From the NCBI RefSeq assembly GCF_000759675.1, contig NZ_BAWM01000018.1:274478-338477 (forward strand): DNA of 64,000 nt, given 5' to 3'. The translations under genes and the position numbers were made by a program. This stretch comes from Neobacillus niacini. Lineage in GTDB: Bacteria; Bacillota; Bacilli; Bacillales; Cytobacillaceae. The notes beneath the pieces were generated by a model. That model had not been told where the DNA came from. It did no database searches and saw only the letters and a program-made list of their open reading frames with translations. Shown one piece after another: positions 39,146-48,694 of the stretch (positions within the stretch are counted from its first letter, which is position 1; the number at the start of each line of letters is the position of its first letter).

Positions 39146-39811
39146 CTATTCAATAACAGAAAGCTCTTCAACCTTTACAGGCTTCCAGCCTGCGCCATCA
39201 ACCCATTCAAGGTAAACATTATATTTTTGCTGTTTGTCTTTAGAGGCAACGGTACTAAACGAGCCATTACCAGATGTTTTATCCCTGCCTAACCAATAAA
39301 CAGTCATATTGCTTTCTTCCAACCCGGTTGCATAAGAAATTGCCTTTAACATTTCCTGCCAATCAACAGAGGAGCTGTCGTAAACTGGAGTATGTTCACC
39401 CGTTTGCACTGTACCTACAGGCTTCCAAGCAGGATTTTCAATCGTTCTTTGTATGTTTGAAGAGCCATCCCCCTCGGTCACTACTGCCTGTGATTCATCT
39501 TCCTGTTCAGGTGCAGAGGTTTCTTCACTTTCTTCATTAGTGCTTTCCTCTGTTTCATTATCTTTCTCAGTTTTCTCAACTACGTCTTTATCTTCCGTAT
39601 TTTTATCCTCTTTTTCTGAGGATTGGTTTGCCGCTGTTTTTGTATCTTCCTTTTTAGGAGACGCTTTATCATCACCCGATAAAAAAATAGTGTAGGCTAC
39701 AAAGAAAATGAGTGCTAGCACAATAACAATAAGACTATTTAAGATTAAGTTTGTTTTCTTTCTTTTTGCCCGATAACCAGAACGTGAGCCAGATTGGAAA
39801 TCGTTACTCAT
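39146..39811 (-). CDS. yrrS: YrrS family membrane protein (DUF1510)
   Basis: A 221-residue protein: short basic cytoplasmic amino end, one membrane helix (about 22-44), a long Glu/Lys/Ser/Thr-rich low-complexity linker (about 50-120), and a conserved extracytoplasmic domain (NPAWKPVGTVQTGEHTPVYD to the end). In B. subtilis yrrS is co-transcribed with the penicillin-binding protein gene upstream, as here. Function unknown. The start at 39811 has GGAGGG eight bases upstream. A 13-base remnant of family 1 repeat (39832-39844) lies upstream. Confidence 0.88.
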   Translation of the reverse strand: MSNDFQSGSRSGYRAKRKKTNLILNSLIVIVLALIFFVAYTIFLSGDDKASPKKEDTKTAANQSSEKEDKNTEDKDVVEKTEKDNETEESTNEESEETSAPEQEDESQAVVTEGDGSSNIQRTIENPAWKPVGTVQTGEHTPVYDSSSVDWQEMLKAISYATGLEESNMTVYWLGRDKTSGNGSFSTVASKDKQQKYNVYLEWVDGAGWKPVKVEELSVIE

Positions 39812-39915
39812 TAAAATCCCTCCAAATAAACAAGCGGAAGCGCCGCTATACAATTAATATGGCTGTCAACATTCTAACATGAATTGAATAGAACTTGAAG
39901 GATTTTAACCTTAAG

Positions 39916-41682
39916 TTAATCCTTTTGTAATCCTTTGTCATTTTCATATAACATTTTAACCATATCGGTAAATAATAAGTTAACCCCGCCTTCTGAATCT
40001 AGAACATCCAGATTTACTACGACAAGTGCGTATTTGGGATTTTGATAGGGGAAATATCCCGCAAACCATTTATTATGCAATTGCTTATCATTTTCGTATT
40101 TTCCCGTCTCCGCCGTGCCTGATTTTCCAGCAACCTCATATGGAAGGTCTTGAAACCACTTTCCAGTCCCGTTTGGGTTTACAACGACCTCTCTTAACAA
40201 TTTTTGCAGTTTCATAGCAGTATAAGGCGAAATGATATCACCAGATAACGCTTGATTTTCAAAGTTAACCATTGTAGTACCATTTTTATACTCAATTTTT
40301 GAGGCACTCCGAACCATTTCTTTTTTCCCACCTCTTGCGATTGTGGCCATCATATTGGCAACGGCTAAAGGGGTTGCCCGAACCTCATGCTGACCAATCC
40401 CTGACATTGCTGCATAGTTTGGATCTTTTTTAGCCTCTTCTGTTAAGAATACTCTTCCTTTATCTTCATCGACAAGCTGTTTAAAATTATTGGTATGATA
40501 AACTTCACCCTTCCAGCCTACAGTGCCGGTTAACGAAAGTTTCTCAGCATATTCCTCCAACAGGTTTTTATCTGTTTTTTGAAGTTCCCTTGCCAGTTCA
40601 CCGAAGGTTCGGTTACAGCTTCTCGCAAAGCTATCAGTAAATGAGAGCATACCATAATTATATTTTACTTCAGGCTCCCCATTAATTTTTATACTGCAAT
40701 TAAATAATCGGGTTGGGTCATCAAGACTTTGATCAATGGCTGCAGCCGCAACCACTGTTTTAAAAATAGATCCCATTATTTCTTGTTTCAACATTCGATT
40801 CGTAATCCCAGACCCACTAAAGGGGTCGTTTTTGTTGATAGCTGGACGGGAAACAGACGCAAGGACACTATTGCTTTCTATATCGAGGAGTACTAAGCCG
40901 CCCTTATTAATTCCATGCTTGTCCACTAGCTCCTCAGCCTTTTGTTGTAAACTTTTATCAATGGTTGTTCTAACATTTACGGGATAAAACGGATTAGCAG
41001 GATCCACATATTTTACATTTATTCCAAATAACGGGGCTCCGTCACCATCAACATGATAGACAAGTTTTGATTTCCCTTCAGGAAGCAAAAATTCATCAAA
41101 GCTTTCTTCAAGACCCGAAACACCAATTAGTGTTTTCTCAGAGAGCTCTTTATTCGGATAGCGCTTTTTTAATACTTCCGCATTTTCTCCGGTTAGCCCA
41201 ATTAATTGCTCTGCAGGAAATTCTGCACGTTCAAACTTCTTTTCAATCGCAAATACACCCGGAATCTCTAGTTTGTTAATTCTCTCCATTTGTGAAGAGG
41301 TTAATTCCACAGGCTGAGGTTCACCATAAGCAAACGGTTTTTTTGCATCATTCAAAGCCTTGTTTATGCTTTCTTCTGATATTCCAGAAATGGTTGATAC
41401 AGCCTCAATATCCCAAGTCATATTTTTCAAAAAAGGAAAGAGTACAAGAACGGGTACTTTTTTATGCGTAAGCAAATCTCCATTTCGGTCAAGAAAATTA
41501 CCACGACCATTATCGATCACTAATTCTTGTGTTCTTTGTTGTACACTTTCTTCCAATAAATTCACATTGTGCTTCGAAAAAGTTTCTGTTTGGACTAGCT
41601 GGATTTGCATTAATCGTGCTGTAAGGACCAGAAGGCCTACTATGCAAAGGATGAGTAATCCTTTAATTCTTTTACGTATCAT
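39916..41682 (-). CDS. pbpI: Class B penicillin-binding protein PbpI
   Basis: A 588-residue transpeptidase. Membrane helix at about 7-27, dimerization domain, then transpeptidase motifs: SxxK S305-I-F-K308, SxN S355-C-N357, KSG K520-S-G. In B. subtilis PbpI is made during sporulation and is non-essential. The ATG at 41682 directly follows an intrinsic terminator hairpin whose 3' arm contains the GAGGTG ribosome site. Formerly yrrR. Confidence 0.93.
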   Translation of the reverse strand: MIRKRIKGLLILCIVGLLVLTARLMQIQLVQTETFSKHNVNLLEESVQQRTQELVIDNGRGNFLDRNGDLLTHKKVPVLVLFPFLKNMTWDIEAVSTISGISEESINKALNDAKKPFAYGEPQPVELTSSQMERINKLEIPGVFAIEKKFERAEFPAEQLIGLTGENAEVLKKRYPNKELSEKTLIGVSGLEESFDEFLLPEGKSKLVYHVDGDGAPLFGINVKYVDPANPFYPVNVRTTIDKSLQQKAEELVDKHGINKGGLVLLDIESNSVLASVSRPAINKNDPFSGSGITNRMLKQEIMGSIFKTVVAAAAIDQSLDDPTRLFNCSIKINGEPEVKYNYGMLSFTDSFARSCNRTFGELARELQKTDKNLLEEYAEKLSLTGTVGWKGEVYHTNNFKQLVDEDKGRVFLTEEAKKDPNYAAMSGIGQHEVRATPLAVANMMATIARGGKKEMVRSASKIEYKNGTTMVNFENQALSGDIISPYTAMKLQKLLREVVVNPNGTGKWFQDLPYEVAGKSGTAETGKYENDKQLHNKWFAGYFPYQNPKYALVVVNLDVLDSEGGVNLLFTDMVKMLYENDKGLQKD

Positions 41683-41686
41683 AAAA

Positions 41687-41717
41687 AACACCTCGTCAAA
41701 AGTTTTGACGAGGTGTT
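41687..41717 (-). terminator. greA terminator overlapping the pbpI ribosome binding site
   Basis: Reverse-strand AACACCTCGTCAAAA, one-base loop, TTTTGACGAGGTGTT: 15-bp perfect arms, then TTTT and ATG of pbpI. The GAGGTG ribosome site lies in the 3' arm, so any readthrough RNA would have it paired. Confidence 0.85.
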
Positions 41718-41749
41718 CCCATTTCAAACATAAAGATAAAAAAATTCAA

Positions 41750-42226
41750 TTACTTAATAGAGACGATACGCACGCTCATTTCACCGCCTGGTGTTTGAAC
41801 AGATACTTGATCGCCAACTTTTTTGCCAATTAGGCTTTTAGCTATAGGGGAATCGTTAGAAATTTTTCCTTCAAATGGATCCGCCTCTGCACTTCCAACG
41901 ATTGTATACGTTTCTTCATCACCATCAGGAAGCTCAACAAATGTTACTGATCTTCCTAAAATAACAGAATCACTAACCATATCGCCTTCCTCAATAATTT
42001 TTGCGTTACGGATCATATTTTCTAGAGTTGTAATACGACCTTCTACAAATGCTTGTTCTTCTTTTGCGGAATCATATTCAGAGTTTTCAGATAAATCCCC
42101 AAAACTTCTTGCAATTTTAATTCTTTCTACAACTTCTTTACGTTTAACAGATTTTAAATGTTCAAGCTCTTGAACCAGTTTGTCTTTACCTGCCTGTGTC
42201 ATTGGAAATACTTTTTCTATCGCCAA
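41750..42226 (-). CDS. greA: Transcription elongation factor GreA
   Basis: A 158-residue factor that rescues backtracked RNA polymerase. N-terminal coiled coil with [18 protein letters not shown] (tip acidic residues needed for cleavage) and C-terminal FKBP-like domain with [21 protein letters not shown] start, about nine bases after AAGGAG. Confidence 0.97.
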   Translation of the reverse strand: MAIEKVFPMTQAGKDKLVQELEHLKSVKRKEVVERIKIARSFGDLSENSEYDSAKEEQAFVEGRITTLENMIRNAKIIEEGDMVSDSVILGRSVTFVELPDGDEETYTIVGSAEADPFEGKISNDSPIAKSLIGKKVGDQVSVQTPGGEMSVRIVSIK

Positions 42227-42309
42227 AACTTCTCACTCCTTCTAGTCTTCACAATCCCCCATAGATTGTGCTTGTTAATGATATGTAGGTATCATACAAA
42301 TACATAGGA

Positions 42310-42333
42310 GCGCGTCCTTTTAGAAGGGCGCGC
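42310..42333. other. GC-rich hairpin between udk and greA
   Basis: GCGCGTCCTT, loop TTAG, AAGGGCGCGC: 10-bp stem with one wobble in otherwise AT-rich sequence. No T tail on either strand, so it is not a plain terminator. It lies in the likely greA leader or udk 3' end. Confidence 0.6.
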
Positions 42334-42386
42334 AACTTGTATTCATCCAATATGGATTCATTTTAATCTTTTCTTACGCTATTGTT

Positions 42387-43019
42387 TCATAAAATTGACT
42401 TTTGTTCAAGAATTGTTTGAATTTTTGTGACCATTAAATCAATCGCCACATGATTTTGACCGCCTTCAGGGATAATGACATCCGCATATCTCTTAGTTGG
42501 TTCAATAAATTGGTTGTGCATCGGACGAACAACATTCGTATATTGATCGATAACAGAATCCAATGTTCTACCACGTTCTTTAATGTCACGTGACATCCTT
42601 CTTATAATTCGAATATCAGCGTCTGTATCAACATATAACTTGATGTCCATCAAATTTCTCAATCGTTCATCTTCAAGAACAAGAATACCTTCTAAAATAA
42701 TAACATCTTTCGGTTCAACTTCAATAATTTCTTTTGAACGAGTATGAAGCGAATAATCGTAAACTGGTTTTTCGATAGGCTCGTAACGTAACAGCTTTTG
42801 TATATGTTCTATGAGCAAATCATTGTCAAAAGCCAGTGGATGGTCATAGTTCGTCTTTAATCGTTCCTCAAGGGGTAAGTCACTTTGGTCTTTATAATAA
42901 TAATCCTGTTGAATCATGGTAATGGAATGACCCTTAAAGCTTTCATAAATTGCCTTGGTAACACTTGTTTTTCCTGAACCGGAACCTCCGGCAACACCAA
43001 TAACAACCGGTTTGCGCAT
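42387..43019 (-). CDS. udk: Uridine kinase
   Basis: A 210-residue kinase that phosphorylates uridine and cytidine in pyrimidine salvage. P-loop GGSGSGKT (11-18), [10 protein letters not shown] with catalytic Asp, and [10 protein letters not shown] are present. AAGGAG precedes; the ATG at 43019 is preferred over the TTG one codon earlier. Five bases downstream of trhP2. Confidence 0.96.
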   Translation of the reverse strand: MRKPVVIGVAGGSGSGKTSVTKAIYESFKGHSITMIQQDYYYKDQSDLPLEERLKTNYDHPLAFDNDLLIEHIQKLLRYEPIEKPVYDYSLHTRSKEIIEVEPKDVIILEGILVLEDERLRNLMDIKLYVDTDADIRIIRRMSRDIKERGRTLDSVIDQYTNVVRPMHNQFIEPTKRYADVIIPEGGQNHVAIDLMVTKIQTILEQKSIL

Positions 43020-43023
43020 CAAC

Positions 43024-44295
43024 CTAGTTCTCCTTTCGCATCATGTTGTTAGGGTAAACCGGTTTGTCCAATTTGAATTGTACAATTTGAAGCGGATGTC
43101 TAGCAGCATCCAGTTCATTACCTTTTTCATCCCAAATTTTATCAATCACATGTGTAAAGTTTTGAATTTCCGGACCGAAGAATTCAACTTCCTGACCCGG
43201 TTTAAAGTGGTTTCGTTGTTGAAGGGTAACCATTTGCGTTTCTTCTTTGTAATCCAACACAAGACCGACAAATTCAAACTTTGTCTTGTTGCTATGATTA
43301 CCAAACATTTGCTCTTTATACCCCGGTACACCTTCAAAAAATGCTGGTGCCGTTTCACGGTTCGCACATTTATCTAGCTCTTCTAACCATTCACGCTTAA
43401 TCACGAAGTTATCGGGGTCTGCACAATAGGCATCAATTACTTTTCTATATACACTTACAACGGTCGCAATATAGTGAATGGACTTCATACGACCTTCGAT
43501 TTTCAAGCTATCAATCCCCAGCTCAATCATTTGAGGAATGGCTTGAATGAGATTTAGATCCTTTGGGCTCATTGCAAATGGCGCGTCATCCTCACCGTAA
43601 AGAGGAACCTCTGTTGTGCTGCCCTCTAGTTGATATAAATCATAATCCCAACGGCAAGACTGGCAGCAGCCTCCTCGGTTAGAATCCCTTGCTGTCATGT
43701 GATTACTTAGAGTACAACGACCAGAGTAAGCAATACACATGGCACCATGAATAAAGATCTCAATTTCAACATCGACCTTTTCTTTCATTTCCCTAATTTC
43801 TTCTCCACTTGCCTCACGTGCTAAAACCACACGTTCTGCACCACTTTCTTTCCAGAACTGAGCTGTTTTCCAGTTTGAAATGGATTGCTGCGTACTAATG
43901 TGAATTTCTATTTCTGGAGCAAGCCTCCGGCAAGTTTCAATAATTAATGGGTCAGCAACAATTATCCCTGTTATCCCCGTTTCTTTTAAACCAAGGATAT
44001 AGTCCTCTAATCCATCAATATTCTCATTGTGAGCAAAGATATTTGTGGTAACGTATATTTTTGCCCCATATTTTTTTGCAAATTCTACGCCTTCCTTCAT
44101 TTCTTCAAATGTAAAGTTATCAGCGTTTGAACGTAAACCATATTCCTGACCGCCAATAAATACGGCATCTGCCCCATATTGTACAGCAATTTTTAATTTT
44201 TCAAGATTTCCTGCTGGAGCAAGGAGTTCTGGCTTTTTCACAATCACACGTTTTCCATCGATGATCTCAGAAATATTATCTTTAACTGTATTCAT
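43024..44295 (-). CDS. trhP2: Peptidase U32-family tRNA uridine-34 hydroxylase subunit TrhP2
   Basis: A 423-residue U32-family protein. In B. subtilis YrrO (TrhP2) with YrrN (TrhP1) makes 5-hydroxyuridine at tRNA wobble position 34 in a prephenate-dependent reaction. Conserved blocks: [20 protein letters not shown], the [12 protein letters not shown] signature, and [13 protein letters not shown] cysteines that likely bind an iron-sulfur cluster. The start at 44295 has AAGGAGGAG upstream. Separated from trhP1 by a family 1 remnant and a family 2 repeat. Formerly yrrO. Confidence 0.93.
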   Translation of the reverse strand: MNTVKDNISEIIDGKRVIVKKPELLAPAGNLEKLKIAVQYGADAVFIGGQEYGLRSNADNFTFEEMKEGVEFAKKYGAKIYVTTNIFAHNENIDGLEDYILGLKETGITGIIVADPLIIETCRRLAPEIEIHISTQQSISNWKTAQFWKESGAERVVLAREASGEEIREMKEKVDVEIEIFIHGAMCIAYSGRCTLSNHMTARDSNRGGCCQSCRWDYDLYQLEGSTTEVPLYGEDDAPFAMSPKDLNLIQAIPQMIELGIDSLKIEGRMKSIHYIATVVSVYRKVIDAYCADPDNFVIKREWLEELDKCANRETAPAFFEGVPGYKEQMFGNHSNKTKFEFVGLVLDYKEETQMVTLQQRNHFKPGQEVEFFGPEIQNFTHVIDKIWDEKGNELDAARHPLQIVQFKLDKPVYPNNMMRKEN

Positions 44296-44315
44296 GAAGA
44301 ACTCCTCCTTATTTA

Positions 44316-44348
44316 TGTCTAACTGCAGCACCTAGGCGCTTCCGCTTT
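44316..44348. repeat. Family 1 remnant, both ends joined
   Basis: Reverse-strand AAAGCGGAAGCGCC is followed directly by TAGGTGCTGCAGTTAGACA, so the left and right ends are fused and the whole middle is missing. It lies just upstream of the trhP2 ribosome site. Confidence 0.7.
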
Positions 44349-44353
44349 AATAT

Positions 44354-44542
44354 TAGGCTCTGTTAATCTTAGTTGTTGATTTCCGTTCCAGGCACTTCGC
44401 TTTCCGCGGGCGACCGCCGAGCCTCCTCGACACTGCGTGTCTGCGGGGTCTCGCCTGTCTCGCTTCTCCCGCAGGAGTCTTCGTGCCTGTAACGAAAATC
44501 AACAAGTGGCCAAAAAACAACATTATTCTTTAACAAAGCCTA
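44354..44542 (-). repeat. Family 2 MITE-like repeat, 189 bp
   Basis: Ends TAGGCTCTGTTAA and TTAACAAAGCCTA are terminal inverted repeats, extendable to TAATATTAGGCT on both sides. Compared with the copy at 33264-33420 it carries about 30 extra bases around ACACTGCGTGTCTGCGGGG. It sits between the two subunit genes trhP1 and trhP2. Confidence 0.85.
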
Positions 44543-44545
44543 ATA

Positions 44546-45475
44546 TTAATAAACTGTTTCCTTGAAAAAGAAACCTGTATCTAGTTTACGGTTTGCTGGC
44601 TGAACTTTCTCAATGGCTGCTAAAAGCTCATCTTTCTTTTCATCATATAAATCTGGGTCCTCAAAAAATAAGTCAATCGCTTCACGATAGGCCTTTGTTA
44701 CCGTAATGAGATATTCAGAAGACTTTAAGATTCCGTCAATTTTAAAGGAATCTACACCGGCTTCAAGCATTTCCTGCAGTTCGTCAATGATACAAATATC
44801 ATTGGGACTCATAATATGGGTTCCATTCTCGTCTTCAAAGATTGGATATTTATTTTCGCGTTCTTTATCGTGTATAAACATATTTTTTTCAATTTTACGA
44901 TTTTCGATTTCCATTACTTTCCCTTGGTACTCATAATAGTTACCCAGAAGGGAACGTTTTGATTGGAACATACAGCTCATCCCATGGACCTGTACCTCGA
45001 TTTCGACCTCAGCGTTTTCTTTAATCTCCACGATAGCATCCATATTGATTTCACGTGCAAGTACTGCTCTCTTCGCACCTTTTTTACCCCAATAATTACA
45101 TGAAAACCAATTCGTTCCTAGAGTTTCCGTACTCCAATGAAGCTTCATATTTGGTGCCACTTCACGAGCAGTCATTAATACTGCAGGGTCACCAAAGATC
45201 ATTGCATCCGCATTAGCCTCAGCAACAAATTTAATATAATCACTTAACTCATCTATTTTTTCATTATGAAAAATAGCATTGATTGCTACATAGGCTTTTT
45301 TACCCTGTGAATGAGCTAATTCTATTGCTTGTTTAACTTGTTCACGGTTAAATTCACCCGCTAGGCGTAATCCATATCTCTGTTCTCCGATTACAAATGC
45401 ATCTGCACCAGCAGCAGCTAATGGCAAAATATCATCGATGGATAATGGGGTTACTAGTAATTCTGTTTTTTTCAA
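44546..45475 (-). CDS. trhP1: Peptidase U32-family tRNA uridine-34 hydroxylase subunit TrhP1
   Basis: A 309-residue U32-family protein, shorter paralogue of TrhP2. It keeps VHGMSCMFQSKRSLLGNYY in place of the cysteine-rich site and HIMSPNDICIIDEL, and ends with IEKVQPANRKLDTGFFF. In B. subtilis YrrN acts with YrrO. TTG start with GAGGTGA upstream, six bases after trmR. Formerly yrrN. Confidence 0.92.
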   Translation of the reverse strand: MKKTELLVTPLSIDDILPLAAAGADAFVIGEQRYGLRLAGEFNREQVKQAIELAHSQGKKAYVAINAIFHNEKIDELSDYIKFVAEANADAMIFGDPAVLMTAREVAPNMKLHWSTETLGTNWFSCNYWGKKGAKRAVLAREINMDAIVEIKENAEVEIEVQVHGMSCMFQSKRSLLGNYYEYQGKVMEIENRKIEKNMFIHDKERENKYPIFEDENGTHIMSPNDICIIDELQEMLEAGVDSFKIDGILKSSEYLITVTKAYREAIDLFFEDPDLYDEKKDELLAAIEKVQPANRKLDTGFFFKETVY

Positions 45476-45481
45476 TTTTGT

Positions 45482-46123
45482 TCACCTCTTCTTTTTACTA
45501 ATTGCGATTCCATCTCCAACAGGGAGTATAACAGTGTGATAATCAGGGTGATTCATCAGCCATTGGTTGAAACCATCTATTTTTTTAACAAGATTACGAA
45601 TCCTTTTCGATTCGATCTCTGATTCTGTAACGAGACCTTTAAATAAAACATTATCCGTTATGATGATTCCATCTGACTTTAAGTATTTCGAATATATTTC
45701 AAAGAATTTTTTATACTGACCTTTTGCAGCGTCAACAAAAATGGTATCGTATGGGGCTTGTCCTTTTACAAGTTCCTCAACCTCGAGTGCATCACCCTTA
45801 ATCAATAGAATCTGTTCGCCATGCTTCGAACGACCCATATATTCTTCAGCAACCTGAATTCTTTCTAAATCTCTTTCAATCGTGACAATGGACGCTTTTG
45901 GCAGAGCTTCGGCCATTCGTAATGCCGAATATCCAATTGCTGTACCTACCTCAAGAATTTTTTTCGAATCTTGAATTCTTAAGAGTTGAAGCAGTGCTTC
46001 GATTCCCACAAGCTCCATAATCGGTACTTTATTTTCTTTGGCATAGTTTTCCATTTCGATAAACAACGGTTCACGTCCTGGAATTAGTTCCTCAATATAA
46101 GAATGCAGTTTATCATTCAACAA
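45482..46123 (-). CDS. trmR: tRNA 5-hydroxyuridine methyltransferase TrmR
   Basis: A 213-residue class I O-methyltransferase, of the catechol-O-methyltransferase-like group. Motifs: ILEVGTAIGYSALRMAEALP (SAM site), TIERDLERI, and IFVDAAKGQYKKFFE. In B. subtilis YrrM converts ho5U34 to 5-methoxyuridine, the step after TrhP1/TrhP2, which are encoded downstream in the same run. TTG start after AGGTGATGGCAGT. Formerly yrrM. Confidence 0.92.
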   Translation of the reverse strand: MLNDKLHSYIEELIPGREPLFIEMENYAKENKVPIMELVGIEALLQLLRIQDSKKILEVGTAIGYSALRMAEALPKASIVTIERDLERIQVAEEYMGRSKHGEQILLIKGDALEVEELVKGQAPYDTIFVDAAKGQYKKFFEIYSKYLKSDGIIITDNVLFKGLVTESEIESKRIRNLVKKIDGFNQWLMNHPDYHTVILPVGDGIAISKKKR

Positions 46124-46187
46124 ACTGCCATCACCTTCCTCTATCCTTTAAAAAGCATTGTTGCCAGAATGTTGTTCTTTAGACATG

Positions 46188-46216
46188 AAAAAATAGCGTT
46201 CAAAGAAACGCTATTA
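46188..46216 (-). terminator. Terminator of mltG
   Basis: Reverse-strand AATAGCGTT, loop, AACGCTATT, then TTTTC, about 75 bases past mltG. It separates mltG from trmR. Confidence 0.85.
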
Positions 46217-46290
46217 TCTGCTCATAAAACACTTGAACTATTTTATCACAAACAAGGAGGAAAGAAAACTGTTCCCCCTTGATTCCTATG

Positions 46291-47427
46291 TTAATTATTA
46301 TTGGTAATATGCTTAGCCTTTGCTGCGTTATGTTCATCCAAAGTAGATGTAAAAATAACCTCGCCTTCTTTGGTAGCAAGAAAATATAAATATTTCGTAT
46401 CGGATGGGTTCACTGCAGCTTCTAAGGAATCTTTACCTGCATTTGCTATAGGTCCAGGAGGAAGCCCTTTATTTTTATAAGTATTATATGGGGAATTTAC
46501 TTCTAAATCCTCATACAATACCCGTTCCTTATGCTTCCCTTGTGCATATAGAACCGTTGGGTCTGTTTGTAACGGCATTCCTTGTTCGATTCGATTATAG
46601 AATACACTAGAGATATCTTTGCGATCAGCCTTTTCCGTAGCTTCTTCCTCAATTAATGAAGACATTGTTAATAACTGGTGAGCTGTTAGCTCCTCATCAC
46701 TAGATTCTGCCAAATAAGGTGATACCACTTTTTTAGTCTGGGCTAGCATGGTAACAACCATCTCTTCAATTGTTGGATTCTCCTTGTAAAATGGATAGGT
46801 TGCTGGAAACAAGTAACCCTCTAGTGGATATTTAATATTAGGATTCAAAATATCTGTTGTTAGTAAATCAGGATATTTACCCATCATTGTTTGGATGAAT
46901 GTTCTATCATTAAGTTGATTAAAAACTTCTTCTTCCGTTTTATTTACTGCCTTAGCCATAATTTGAGCAATTTCTTTTAATTGTTTACCTTCTGGAATGG
47001 TTAGCTTGAAAGCAGCCTTTTGCAGTACTTTTCCGGTTTTTAGGCGATTAATAATTTCTGGAATCTCCATTGAGGGACTCAGTTCATATTCTCCAGCCAT
47101 AAAACCTGCTTCATTTTTAAATTTTACATAGTATTTAAAGACTTTCGCATTTTTTATAACACCACTTGCCTCTAGTTTTTCAGAAATCCCTGTAACAGAT
47201 GAACCTATTGGGATTTCTACCTTTTTTTGAACTTTACTGTCCTTGTCAACAGGTTGAAGTGCTGACTTGATATAAAGATATCCCCCTCCGCCGATTAAGA
47301 CGAGAATCAAAAGGGTAACGATTGTAATGGTTAAAACAATTCTACGAACAATTCTAGCTTCACTTTGGTGTTCAAGCATCTTTTTTCGAATTACCTCTTT
47401 TTTCGAATGTGTCTCTTTTGTTGACAT
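46291..47427 (-). CDS. mltG: Endolytic murein transglycosylase MltG
   Basis: A 378-residue YceG-like enzyme that cuts nascent peptidoglycan strands. Short cytoplasmic amino end, membrane helix at 29-52, a LysM-like region, then the catalytic block with E260 in MSSLIEEEA, aligning with the essential Glu of E. coli MltG. FYNRIEQGMPLQTDPTVLY and PYNTYKNKGLPPGPI are family signatures. GGAGGAG precedes the ATG. Formerly yrrL. Confidence 0.95.
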   Translation of the reverse strand: MSTKETHSKKEVIRKKMLEHQSEARIVRRIVLTITIVTLLILVLIGGGGYLYIKSALQPVDKDSKVQKKVEIPIGSSVTGISEKLEASGVIKNAKVFKYYVKFKNEAGFMAGEYELSPSMEIPEIINRLKTGKVLQKAAFKLTIPEGKQLKEIAQIMAKAVNKTEEEVFNQLNDRTFIQTMMGKYPDLLTTDILNPNIKYPLEGYLFPATYPFYKENPTIEEMVVTMLAQTKKVVSPYLAESSDEELTAHQLLTMSSLIEEEATEKADRKDISSVFYNRIEQGMPLQTDPTVLYAQGKHKERVLYEDLEVNSPYNTYKNKGLPPGPIANAGKDSLEAAVNPSDTKYLYFLATKEGEVIFTSTLDEHNAAKAKHITNNN

Positions 47428-47583
47428 TTAATTGCTCCTCCCATATAACCAATGAAACGTATATCTTTCAAACTCTTTTTTTAAAATAAGAAAAAGCATA
47501 TCAGGTATTATTTCAGCATATACTGCGAAAAATGTCAATTTTTGATGAAAATCTGAAGCGTTTTCACATTACACCATTAAAAA

Positions 47584-47605
47584 AGCGACCCCTCATTGGG
47601 TCGCA
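47584..47605 (-). terminator. Terminator of yrzB
   Basis: Reverse-strand GCGACC, loop CAATGAGG, GGTCGC, then TTTTTT, just after the yrzB stop; A-rich left side may allow use in both directions. Confidence 0.85.
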
Positions 47606-47616
47606 TTTTTATCGTA

Positions 47617-47907
47617 TTATTCCTCGTCTTCTTGTTCATCAAAGAAGGTATTGAGCATCTCTTCAACCATATCCCATTCTTCTTCGGTTTCGATTGGGAT
47701 TAATTCACCTTCGCCATCCTCGTCATTTGGATTGAAGGCATATGCATGAATTTCAGGACCTTCTTCATCGTCTTCAACTCCACCTACTTGTTGAAACAAA
47801 ACATACGATTTGCCAAAATCCTCTGATTCAAATGTAAAAAGTACTTCACATAATTGTTCATTACCTTTTTCATCTACAATTGTAATTTGATTTTCTCCGT
47901 GTTCCAT
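47617..47907 (-). CDS. yrzB: DUF1292 family protein YrzB
   Basis: A 96-residue, very acidic protein of the DUF1292 family ([26 protein letters not shown]; ending FFDEQEDEE). Function unknown; almost always found with yrrK/ruvX and yrzL/ireB in Firmicutes. GAGGTG precedes the ATG, 12 bases after ruvX. Confidence 0.92.
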   Translation of the reverse strand: MEHGENQITIVDEKGNEQLCEVLFTFESEDFGKSYVLFQQVGGVEDDEEGPEIHAYAFNPNDEDGEGELIPIETEEEWDMVEEMLNTFFDEQEDEE

Positions 47908-47919
47908 AACTTCACCTCA

Positions 47920-48336
47920 TTAATTTTTGCTATCAAGATAGCCTTGTAAAATCATCATTGCTGCCATTTTATCAATCACTTTTTTTCGCTTTTTACGGCT
48001 AACATCCGCTTCAAGCAAGACCCGCTCTGCTGCCATTGTCGTTAAACGCTCGTCCCATAAAATGGTTGAAACTGAAAACTGGTTTCCAATTTCCTCTGCG
48101 TATCGCTTGCTAGCTTCTCCACGAGGTCCAATCGTACCATTCATATTCTTTGGCATGCCGATGACAACTTGACTGATTCCATACTCTTTTATTAATTGAC
48201 CAATTTCATCAAAACCAAACTTATTTTTTTCTTCGTCAATTTTAAGGGTTTTGAGGCCCTGTGCAGTCCAGCCAAGTTCATCACTTATGGCAATACCGAC
48301 TGTCTTAGAGCCAACATCTAATCCCATAATTCGCAT
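47920..48336 (-). CDS. ruvX: YqgF/RuvX family Holliday-junction resolvase-like nuclease
   Basis: A 138-residue RNase H-fold protein. [20 protein letters not shown] carries the first catalytic Asp; [11 protein letters not shown] and [14 protein letters not shown] supply the others. Proposed roles are pre-16S rRNA processing and junction resolution. GAGGG precedes the ATG, three bases after ireB. Formerly yrrK. Confidence 0.93.
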   Translation of the reverse strand: MRIMGLDVGSKTVGIAISDELGWTAQGLKTLKIDEEKNKFGFDEIGQLIKEYGISQVVIGMPKNMNGTIGPRGEASKRYAEEIGNQFSVSTILWDERLTTMAAERVLLEADVSRKKRKKVIDKMAAMMILQGYLDSKN

Positions 48337-48339
48337 TTC

Positions 48340-48606
48340 TTAACCCTCACGTCGTTGTTTTAAATAGGATTTAACCAATTCCTCAATAATTTCATCCCGC
48401 TCGAGTTTACGAATGATATTCCTTGCGTCTCGATGACGGGGAATATAAGCAGGGTCTCCGGAAAGTAAATATCCGACGATTTGATTAATCGGGTTATACC
48501 CTTTTTCCTGTAGTGCTTCATAAACTTGAAGAAGAACATCATTTACATCATGTTCAAAAGGTTCTTCAGGAAAATTGAATCTCATCGTTTTATCAAATGA
48601 GCTCAT
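48340..48606 (-). CDS. yrzL: IreB family regulatory phosphoprotein (YrzL)
   Basis: An 88-residue protein beginning [12 protein letters not shown] with the core [20 protein letters not shown]. In enterococci IreB is phosphorylated by the PASTA kinase IreK and restrains cephalosporin resistance; threonine 7 (DKTMRF) matches the phosphorylated region of the family. The start at 48606 has GAGGTG upstream. Heads the ireB-ruvX-yrzB trio downstream of alaS. Confidence 0.93.
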   Translation of the reverse strand: MSSFDKTMRFNFPEEPFEHDVNDVLLQVYEALQEKGYNPINQIVGYLLSGDPAYIPRHRDARNIIRKLERDEIIEELVKSYLKQRREG

Positions 48607-48694
48607 CACATGCACCTCGCGTTTTTAGTAGAGGAGATAACTGCCTTGACTAGTTAGTTTAGTTACCACCATTTTACACTACTTTGTCTCATTA

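Noticed and set aside
39832..39844. Family 1 element near yrrS
   Set aside because: Only 13 bases of the left end (AAGCGGAAGCGCC) are present. Recorded as a remnant in the text, not as a full element.
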